Source: a virus. From it: DNA of 20,675 bases. The stretch is from positions 1 to 20,675 of IMG/VR virus record IMGVR_UViG_3300047551_000294. The stretch is one strand, 5' to 3'. The notes below the pieces were generated by a model. That model was not told the DNA's origin. It did not search any database and saw only the letters and a list, made by a program, of their open reading frames with translations. This document shows positions 16,001 through 20,675 of the stretch, in pieces. A program made the translations under genes and the position numbers. Every line of letters starts with the position of its first letter. The stretch's first letter is position 1.

Positions 16001-16235
16001 TTTTCGGCTCTGTAACGGGAGCTACGTAGGGGGTTGTATCGCGTATACTTTCACGGGGATCAATACTAAATTCATTTGACTCAGGCAACCCCTGACTTAC
16101 AAGCCATTCAATATCCCCGGAAGCTTGTCCCGCAGCGTATAGATCGTCAGCCGTTACGCCCTTGGATACAAACCAATTAAGCTTATCAAACGGGCCGTAA
16201 GAACCCCAATCCGAAGGTAAACGTGGAATTGCCAT
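13053..16235 (-). CDS. Large mosaic virion-type protein with Cys modules, RTX-like elements and LSDGEFVIPADVV C-terminus
   Basis: A 1060-residue protein with ATG 16235 and GGTGGG just upstream. Parts in order: residues 1-55, a compact N-terminus (DWGSYGPFDKLNWF, then IEWLVSQGLPE); about 215-480, Gly/Ala-rich and hydrophobic with a degenerate repeat around GINTAL (about 262 and 313); 512-866, scattered GGGGND-type elements at 512, 622 (three nonapeptides in phase to 648), 690, 737, 777 and 861, matching the RTX pattern GGxGxDxUx; 654-886, Cys-pair modules holding all 16 cysteines of the protein; about 890-950, Pro/Tyr-rich; about 958-1060, a C-terminal domain with LSDGEFVIPADVVSHLG near 1004. 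I know that last motif from marine and freshwater phage virion proteins of unclear role. A tail, fibre-associated or virion-surface function is inference from position and composition. It is not an RTX toxin: no secretion or toxin domain is visible. Confidence 0.88.
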   Translation of the reverse strand: MAIPRLPSDWGSYGPFDKLNWFVSKGVTADDLYAAGQASGDIEWLVSQGLPESNEFSIDPRESIRDTTPYVAPVTEPKRNLGPEINLDNPFVGVTDFGTAQDYVDVGSGDSITQEVVDRPATIVDYLVATNPTIADSLAHSSTFVKTYQNVNGQLQEVDPSSVTPQDASAGNVILQIGGKTGGPDRERVAQAYVPQGDQLVPIGEGQFYKGEHPDQALIDAAKVAAVVAGAVYLGPMAGEALGLGGAGAGTAAASELALGELGINTALAGAGEAGIGSLASNLTVGEAASTIANPTSIITKPITNTVTDFIVSGINTALGGGEAGLVAAESGIAGSNLASNLLLTTGEKALIKTGVASLVNGAASELMGGDFAQGVKGTVIGTALNTVTIPGSGDALGVVGGKDLTFNQAVNVLTGNALESVGLDDGKLSDSITKGVTTAVSSGLTTALAGGTGDQVLLNTALGFGLGSLGDIKIPGTKLTGDDGVELIQGAFDEGNLDAASALNSSVTVTGGGSNDTFNPVDFVLGAAQTGGGGGTSTVTTPENKQYSLFGKTWNTNDSLSTKQQIVKDLIKEGKSITDIRNQMLGIDPSIAESDFDLLGLPKPLEVTSTGGGTDLSTVVGGGGNDLISGGTGASTLTGATGNDKVTVTAKSCEAQGLGYDPVLNKCVSLLDIIGPPIGGGGGTTSVTGGGGNDKLTVTATRELCLAQGKDFDPVLGCVDFASNITGGGGTTSVTGGGGNDKLTVTATRELCLAQGKDFDPVLGCVDFPAKTTVEGGGGNDVVCGAGQEKVGNECKPVCGAGETRDPVTGACKASVTVTGCGPDKFRDDFGNCACVNPNKVVDATTGLCIDPIPEDTVKGGGGNDVVKEDPCPAGYTRSATTGQCEVDVVTPITIPGLTDDAGNRDPGYNPNLKQPWTAKRTYTKPPSDYDYYEDPYFQRFGPIQYTPPVGYEGPGKLAQGGLAGLAMAKGGSTLPPRYLGGITDGMADKVAAHIDGKRPAALSDGEFVIPADVVSHLGNGNSSAGAQVLYDMMDRIRKERTGTTKQGKQINPSKFMPR
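13929..14055. repeat. Perfect 127-bp direct repeat, copy A
   Basis: This stretch is identical base for base, by eye, to 14070-14196. The period is 141 bp, exactly 47 codons, so the duplication keeps frame inside the 1060-residue protein. It encodes a GGGGNDKLTVTA element plus one Cys pair (CLAQGKDFDPVLGC). Identity at third codon positions points to a recent duplication or to gene conversion. Confidence 0.97.
14070..14196. repeat. Perfect 127-bp direct repeat, copy B
   Basis: This is the second copy of the 127-bp direct repeat, separated from copy A by 14 bases that encode a short linker. Beyond the left and right edges the copies diverge at once. The flanking GGGGG, TTSVT and GGGGND codons form further weak homology that could promote slippage or unequal recombination. 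Confidence 0.97.
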
Positions 16236-16247
16236 ATACCCACCATT

Positions 16248-17648
16248 TTATTGGGTTAGGTCGTAAAAAGAAATACTGCCAACACCATCGCCAAGCGTTG
16301 CGCCAGAAACCGTTCTGACCGCCAAGGTGTAAATATCACTAACACCAGCCAAGGATGCGCCTAACTGTAGATCCCAGTTATAACCTGTAGCAGAGCTTGT
16401 TTGACTTACCCCGGCGCTACCCGTGCTTGTGACGTAATCTGTCTGGACAATTGTCCCAACCGTTGCAATAGCCGTAGCAGCTACATCGTATTCAACATTA
16501 GAGTCAGAAGGTACGGTTGCTGCCCATGTAGCACCTGTAAGCACAGGGTTCTTCATCAAAGCTACTTCGTAGTTCTGACTTGTAGTCGGTAGAAACTGCA
16601 CCCTGTTGGGAAGAACCACCGCGCCCGTGCGCCCTGAAGCAAGTCTAATAGAAACAATTGGAAAGAAGTTTGCTGACGTACTGATGTTATTAAAGATCGT
16701 TGTGCGACGTGCCACATGATCAATAGACGTTTGCTCAAAGCCACCCTCTGAAACCACCGAGCAGCAGATTGACTTCATGCTTGCGGCAACCGCTGAAGTT
16801 GTTGTCGTTATTTCATATCTCACAGGTAGAATGGCCGTGGTCATGTAGACGTTGGTAATCTCGTTGGCATTATTAAAGGTGTGGCAAACAATATATTGCC
16901 CATTAATAATGAACCCACAACGTACCGACCCAACTCCTAACCACTCAAAATCCATCCACAGAATCTGAGCCTTAGAAGGATCAAGCGTTAACCCCGAAGC
17001 GCCTGTACCATCCAATTTATCGCCGTTCCATGAGGATTGATTAACTGTCCTAGCATCTGAGGGCGACCCACTTACTGACGAGCGAAGCACAAAAGAATAG
17101 GTACCGTCCACCCTTTGGAAGAAAACACCATTGCTCGTATTAAAGTAACCCACCCGCTGCGTGAGGTTCAAACTCTGGCTGCTGTCCATCACGAACGTCG
17201 CTAATACCAAAAGACCTTTTCCCGGTTGATATGGGAAAGACCGATAAGACTGACGCACCACCGAACCAACGCCCGCGCCAGTAACTTCCATCTTGACCGC
17301 AGCTTCGTCAGATAAAAACGATGTCGTACCTGTTCCGGTAGTTGCTACATCAAACTGATTATCCGCAGCGTATCGATTCTGACTATCAAATAAGGTATAC
17401 GGCTGACTAACACGCTGCCTACCAAACGCATCAAAATAAGTTCCGGGCAACGTAACCGTCCCGGTAATTGGGAGTTCAGAAGTAGTTGCCATAAGTTGTG
17501 CCAAAAAATTATCCAGCCGATTAAAGTACAAACGCAAGACGTTGCTGTATTGGTCTTGGTAAACAGACGAATAGTCTGACGGAGCTATAGGAAGGCTAGG
17601 CGGCGCGAACCTTGTAAATTGATAATCTGTTGTAACAACAAGCGTCAT
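16248..17648 (-). CDS. Beta-rich virion structural protein with FDAFGRQRVSQPYTLFDS motif
   Basis: A 466-residue protein. ATG 17648 overlaps the TGA of the preceding gene as ATGA (17645-17648), a classic coupling arrangement. After an N-terminal helix-like part (SVYQDQYSNVLRLYFNRLDNFL, about residues 28-50) comes TFDAFGR-type sequence at about 68-90 (YFDAFGRQRVSQPYTLFDS). The rest is Ser/Thr/Gly/Val-rich with alternating hydrophobic residues, as in beta-sandwich virion proteins. I recall the FDAFGR.RVS..YTLFDS motif in many metagenomic phage structural proteins without a defined role. It follows the 701-residue protein directly and may assemble with it. Candidates are a tail spike or fibre base, or a head decoration protein; the sequence does not decide. 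No enzyme motif is visible. Confidence 0.85.
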   Translation of the reverse strand: MTLVVTTDYQFTRFAPPSLPIAPSDYSSVYQDQYSNVLRLYFNRLDNFLAQLMATTSELPITGTVTLPGTYFDAFGRQRVSQPYTLFDSQNRYAADNQFDVATTGTGTTSFLSDEAAVKMEVTGAGVGSVVRQSYRSFPYQPGKGLLVLATFVMDSSQSLNLTQRVGYFNTSNGVFFQRVDGTYSFVLRSSVSGSPSDARTVNQSSWNGDKLDGTGASGLTLDPSKAQILWMDFEWLGVGSVRCGFIINGQYIVCHTFNNANEITNVYMTTAILPVRYEITTTTSAVAASMKSICCSVVSEGGFEQTSIDHVARRTTIFNNISTSANFFPIVSIRLASGRTGAVVLPNRVQFLPTTSQNYEVALMKNPVLTGATWAATVPSDSNVEYDVAATAIATVGTIVQTDYVTSTGSAGVSQTSSATGYNWDLQLGASLAGVSDIYTLAVRTVSGATLGDGVGSISFYDLTQ

Positions 17649-19750
17649 CGTCTACCATCCGGTCTAATATCAATTCGTGGTGCACCAAGCTGCCAAGTCG
17701 TCCCAACCCCATTAGACCCAATCTTCATAATCATCTGGCGACCACGGATGCGGGTGTAAATAATATTGGTGAACTGCTCAATCGTAACGGTGGAAGTACG
17801 CGCAACTGCTTTTGCTGCCTCAGTGTTAAACCCAGACCCTGAACCGTTCATACCATACATCGTCATCGTGACTTGGGGTGTTGCAGCCGTAGATCCGTCA
17901 AATGTTAAGTCAGGCACCATGCGCCATACAAACCCAAAGTTTTGTCCATCTTCAATATCAAATTCCGCAGATTCAATATAAGCTTCAATAGGCAGCGTGG
18001 TGCTTGTTTCATCGTCATCAACACCGTACTCGTGGTCCACGATGTTGTAGTTATAGGTAGCGGCTTGAGGATACGCACGAATACCTGAATCACTCCATGC
18101 AGTCCTAGCCATCGTACCGTAGTACCAAATATCTTCAGCGTAGTTGTACACAACATACCGATTAATGGTTGTTGAATCCTCCGAGCAATAGAACCACCAA
18201 ACCTCATTAAAACCTTCATTGGTGCCAGCAAAGATCTGGAAGTTTTGATATTTGTTAATGTCGTTAAAGATGTACCTACGCAAATCACAGCGCAAAGTCT
18301 TCACAACCCCGTCGTACACATAAAACTTATCCACACCCATCCAGTACGTTTTGCTGGAAGCTATTGCTGTGGCGTTAGGACCAACGATTGAAGTATTGTC
18401 TGCAAGAATCTGAGACCCCCATACCAGCGGAGGGCCGAGGTACTGCAAAGAAAAGAGCGCAGAATCAGTCCACACCAAAACTTCTTGGCGAGTCTGCTGC
18501 ACTGCAATAATCTGTGAACCGTGAGATAAACGCAGACTACCTGCTTGGTTAACTGCTGAAGGCACCCAATCCACTAACGATTCTTGATTACTCCAACGGA
18601 TTAGCATGGGGTCAGTCGTTACACTTCCATAATCATTAGTGCCAAACAAAAGTAAAAAGCGTGAAGCATCGGACACTAATAAGTTGTATTGCACAAGAGG
18701 TACATCAACTAACGTGCTTATAGATTGGACCCCGGACTGCGAGCCTGTTGTGGTGATTGCTGAACCTGTTATCGTAGCAGCAAGGTTTGCTGTAACCCCA
18801 TCAACATTAATTAAGTAGTACGTCGTGCCAGCCGTTAACCCCGTGGGTAGCGCACCTGTTGTTGCAAGTTTGATTGCTGTACCTTCTGCAAGTACATTGG
18901 ATAGCGTAATCACACATGGCGCAGCGATTGTAAGTGTTACCGTCCCACCGAGGCTATTGAGTGCAACACCTCTTGTGGATAAGCCGTTGGTAGCGTCCCA
19001 GTAGTACACCCCGCTTGTACGCGGACCAAAAACAAGATCCTCGCCCCAGTTGTTAGCGTTCCATATCCGCAGTGGATCAGTAACTTGAGGCGTAACACCC
19101 CATGCTCCACTACCCCAAGAACTTGCGCCCCATCCAATCAAGGGAACTTGGGCGACACCCGGACCCGTATTGACCTGAAACGCACCGACTGCACTGCCGC
19201 CACCATTACCCACATCAGAAGCGTTTGATATAACTGGAGCACCTGTACCGGGATCTTTGGCAGTAATTGTGAAGGTGTTAAGCGTAGGGGCTGATGCGAT
19301 TTGATACTGCTGATTTAATACAGCCGCTGTGATGTTTCCACCAAGACTAACTGCACCGGAGAAGGTTACGAAGTCCCCAGTAATAGCGCCGTGGCTGGCA
19401 GATGTAACCGTGATGGTGGATGAAAAAGGAGATACCGTAACGGCAGAAAAAGTAACTGATTGGGTAAGCCTGATGGGGGTGATGTCTGAATACGCACCAC
19501 CCTGCTCGATGTAGTATTTAAGATTGGTTCCAACGCCTAAAAGATTAGCATTACCAAGCGTTACCCAGTTCCACAAAGACCGGCAAATACCAAGAAAAAC
19601 TGCCTGAGAAATCTTGCGCCACCCACCAATCTTTTCAGGTGTGCCTTGACGAAAACGGACCTTGTCGCTAACATACCATCCGTTCTCATTTGTATAACGA
19701 GTGTTCTCTTTGTTGACCCCAGGCTTTAGAAGAATCTTTTTGAGTGGCAC
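17645..19750 (-). CDS. Large beta-rich tail or head-tail protein (possibly P22 gp10-like)
   Basis: A 701-residue protein starting at GTG 19750; GAGGTGA (19754-19760) gives ideal spacing and contains the endolysin TGA stop. The N-terminus (MPLKKILLKPGVNKENTRY, then VRFRQGTPEKIGGW and SLWNWVTLG) is strongly patterned. Two Thr/Gly/Val-rich inserts look like related small beta domains: about 95-185 (HGAITGDFVTFSG) and about 272-345 (GALPTGLTAGTTYYLI). From about 350 to 600, repeated W/Y-rich strands (RWSNQESLVDW, YWMGVDKFYVYDG, NEVWWFYCSEDS, YNYAEDIWYYG) suggest beta-propeller blades. The overall plan resembles the P22 gp10 packaged-DNA stabilisation or tail-accessory family, which joins the portal to the tail. 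I offer that from memory as the best candidate, not as proven. Next to it lie the lysis genes upstream and another structural gene downstream. Confidence 0.85.
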   Translation of the reverse strand: MPLKKILLKPGVNKENTRYTNENGWYVSDKVRFRQGTPEKIGGWRKISQAVFLGICRSLWNWVTLGNANLLGVGTNLKYYIEQGGAYSDITPIRLTQSVTFSAVTVSPFSSTITVTSASHGAITGDFVTFSGAVSLGGNITAAVLNQQYQIASAPTLNTFTITAKDPGTGAPVISNASDVGNGGGSAVGAFQVNTGPGVAQVPLIGWGASSWGSGAWGVTPQVTDPLRIWNANNWGEDLVFGPRTSGVYYWDATNGLSTRGVALNSLGGTVTLTIAAPCVITLSNVLAEGTAIKLATTGALPTGLTAGTTYYLINVDGVTANLAATITGSAITTTGSQSGVQSISTLVDVPLVQYNLLVSDASRFLLLFGTNDYGSVTTDPMLIRWSNQESLVDWVPSAVNQAGSLRLSHGSQIIAVQQTRQEVLVWTDSALFSLQYLGPPLVWGSQILADNTSIVGPNATAIASSKTYWMGVDKFYVYDGVVKTLRCDLRRYIFNDINKYQNFQIFAGTNEGFNEVWWFYCSEDSTTINRYVVYNYAEDIWYYGTMARTAWSDSGIRAYPQAATYNYNIVDHEYGVDDDETSTTLPIEAYIESAEFDIEDGQNFGFVWRMVPDLTFDGSTAATPQVTMTMYGMNGSGSGFNTEAAKAVARTSTVTIEQFTNIIYTRIRGRQMIMKIGSNGVGTTWQLGAPRIDIRPDGRR

Positions 19751-19753
19751 GGC

Positions 19754-19760
19754 TCACCTC
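19754..19760 (-). promoter_or_regulatory. Shine-Dalgarno site supporting the GTG start at 19750
   Basis: On the minus strand this reads GAGGTGA, six bases from the last G of GAGG to the GTG. Its TGA is also the stop codon of the endolysin gene, so ribosomes ending there are placed for reinitiation. It fixes the GTG as the start, since no ATG lies near. Confidence 0.85.
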
Positions 19761-20221
19761 ATCAACGCAGCTTCAGCCGCACGGCGGCGGGTAAGTCCGG
19801 GGAGAACTCTTCCGGCAGCTTTATTCCACAACATACATTGATCGGCTGCACCATCCCAATCCCCCGCATCAATACGCTTCTTGAACGTGGAAACCCGATA
19901 GTTCCCTAAGCCACAATTGTATGCCCAGCTTGTCACTGCGGCAATGCGGCGTGGAAAAGCGTTTGCTAACTTAGGAGAGAGTTTAAACAAGCCACGGACA
20001 AAATACTCAACATGATGGTCAAGCGCGTCTTCACACTGCTGCATGGTCCAAATAGTTCCCGGCTGAATCTCTGGCCCTGTCGCACCCCACCCAATCGTCC
20101 AAGGATGCCCACGGGTTCCGGGATCAGGATAAGCTGTTACTCGTCCGTCAGGCAAACGCTTTGCTAGCCCTTCAAAGGGCTTGATCAGTACATCCTTGCA
20201 AAGCTTCTTTGCCTCTTTCAC
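19754..20221 (-). CDS. Phage endolysin, GH24 (T4/lambdoid-type) lysozyme
   Basis: A 155-residue muramidase that would cut the beta-1,4 bond between MurNAc and GlcNAc in the cell wall at lysis. The GH24 signature is clear: E17 in KPFEGL as general acid, D33 in AYPDPG and T42 in PWTIGWG complete the usual E/D/T set, with typical following sequence (AAVTSWAYNCGLGNY near 95-110, then STFKKRIDAGDW and GLTRRRAAEAALM at the end). Length is normal for a single-domain endolysin. The start is GTG 20221, overlapping the TGA of the holin-like gene as GTGA (20218-20221), so it is probably translationally coupled. No signal peptide or signal-anchor helix is visible at the N-terminus, so it would need the neighbouring holin for release to the periplasm. 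No spanin genes are seen. Confidence 0.96.
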   Translation of the reverse strand: MKEAKKLCKDVLIKPFEGLAKRLPDGRVTAYPDPGTRGHPWTIGWGATGPEIQPGTIWTMQQCEDALDHHVEYFVRGLFKLSPKLANAFPRRIAAVTSWAYNCGLGNYRVSTFKKRIDAGDWDGAADQCMLWNKAAGRVLPGLTRRRAAEAALMR

Positions 20222-20675
20222 GATTTGTTGTACTTCTCAATAGACCGTCCTACAAACCAGAACGTCAACATCATGTTCAGCATGGCGAAGTCATCCTCGT
20301 CGTAGCTTTTGGTCAAAACCTCAGCCCAGTTAGCGTTGGTCTGAAAGGCAATCGTTAAGCCAGCAGCTTTGACAGCCACATATACGCCAAATGCAATCCA
20401 AGTAAGACCGGGGCGGGTAATAGCAGTGATAAAAGAAGCAAACCAGCCAGCCTCTTTTGCCGTTTGAGCTTGCTCCTTAAAAGCCTCCTTAATCGTGTCC
20501 ATTTGCGAGATCGAGTAGTCCACATACTTCTCCTCCATCTTGAACTCGCCCCTCATTTTTTCGAGGTCGGTTTGAAGTTGGAACATGGATAGCTCGTGCT
20601 GGCGTTCGTTCTTTTTGTCCAAAAACTTGAGGACTTCAGGCGCAAGCCGAAAGATGCCACCAAAGATGGACCCAA
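20218..20675 (-). CDS. Holin-like membrane protein, 5' end outside the window (partial)
   Basis: The frame stays open to the right window edge. Residues upstream of the TTG at 20622 read GSIFGGIFRLAPEVLKF and run smoothly into LDKKNERQHEL, so the real start lies beyond base 20675 and the TTG is internal. A charged helix (KKNERQHELSMFQLQTDLEKM) precedes two clear hydrophobic segments: RPGLTWIAFGVYVAVKAAGL, and LNMMLTFWFVGRSIEKY at the end. The RP...TW start and the FWF-G-RSIEK ending recall the three-TM holin family first named from gene transfer agents. That match is from memory. It directly precedes and overlaps the endolysin, the usual holin place. A general membrane anchor for the virion is less likely. 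Confidence 0.72.
   Translation of the reverse strand, partial: GSIFGGIFRLAPEVLKFLDKKNERQHELSMFQLQTDLEKMRGEFKMEEKYVDYSISQMDTIKEAFKEQAQTAKEAGWFASFITAITRPGLTWIAFGVYVAVKAAGLTIAFQTNANWAEVLTKSYDEDDFAMLNMMLTFWFVGRSIEKYNKS

Noticed and set aside
20620-20622. TTG as the start of the holin-like gene
   Set aside because: The frame continues upstream to the window edge with sensible sequence (GSIFGGIFRLAPEVLKF), and there is no SD site tied to the TTG.

Overview
The window looks like part of the late (virion assembly and lysis) region of a tailed bacteriophage, or a prophage of one. A GH24 endolysin sits next to a holin-like membrane protein, followed by a compact one-direction run of structural-type genes ending in a 10.3 kb gene for a giant 'polyvalent' protein. 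There are no tRNAs, ribosomal genes or bacterial housekeeping genes. Good Shine-Dalgarno sites throughout point to a bacterial host. The protein types (FDAFGRQRVS, GAFGGSR and LSDGEFVIPADVV motifs; Gly-rich GGGIVAF elements; giant LPD38 protein) recall uncultured aquatic phages as I remember them. The host itself cannot be named from this sequence.

Layout, read in the direction of transcription (minus strand, right to left): (1) 20675-20218, holin-like protein cut by the window edge; (2) 20221-19754, endolysin with a GTG start overlapping the holin stop; (3) 19750-17645, 701-aa beta-rich virion or tail protein; (4) 17648-16248, 466-aa beta-rich virion protein; (5) 16235-13053, 1060-aa mosaic protein with a Gly/Ala-rich hydrophobic part, RTX-like GGGGND elements mixed with Cys-pair modules, a perfect 127-bp DNA duplication and a conserved C-terminal domain; (6) 13050-12331, 239-aa small virion protein; (7) 12321-10537, 594-aa helical, probably internal virion protein; (8) 10527-244, 3427-aa polyvalent protein with N-terminal hydrophobic helices, about 1600 residues of coiled coil, a zincin-like domain, an ADP-ribosyltransferase-like domain and an LPD38-type C-terminus. 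Gaps between genes are 2-12 bp or 4-bp overlaps, and stop codons often lie inside the next gene's Shine-Dalgarno site, so this is very likely one translationally coupled operon. Its promoter lies outside the window.

At the left edge (1-296) the coding direction appears to flip. A 76-codon plus-strand frame that looks protein-like (66-296) converges on the giant gene and overlaps its 3' end by 53 bp. The tail of another possible plus-strand gene ends at 109.

Working model (inference): genes 3-5 contribute to the tail or virion surface. Genes 6-8 are internal or ejected proteins, with the giant protein delivered into the host alongside the DNA, where its protease-like and ART-like domains could act on host targets. 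The holin and endolysin release progeny. The best candidates for something little described are the Cys-module/RTX-like region of the 1060-aa protein and the enzyme-bearing middle of the giant protein, where the ART-like domain lies in a markedly AT-rich patch.
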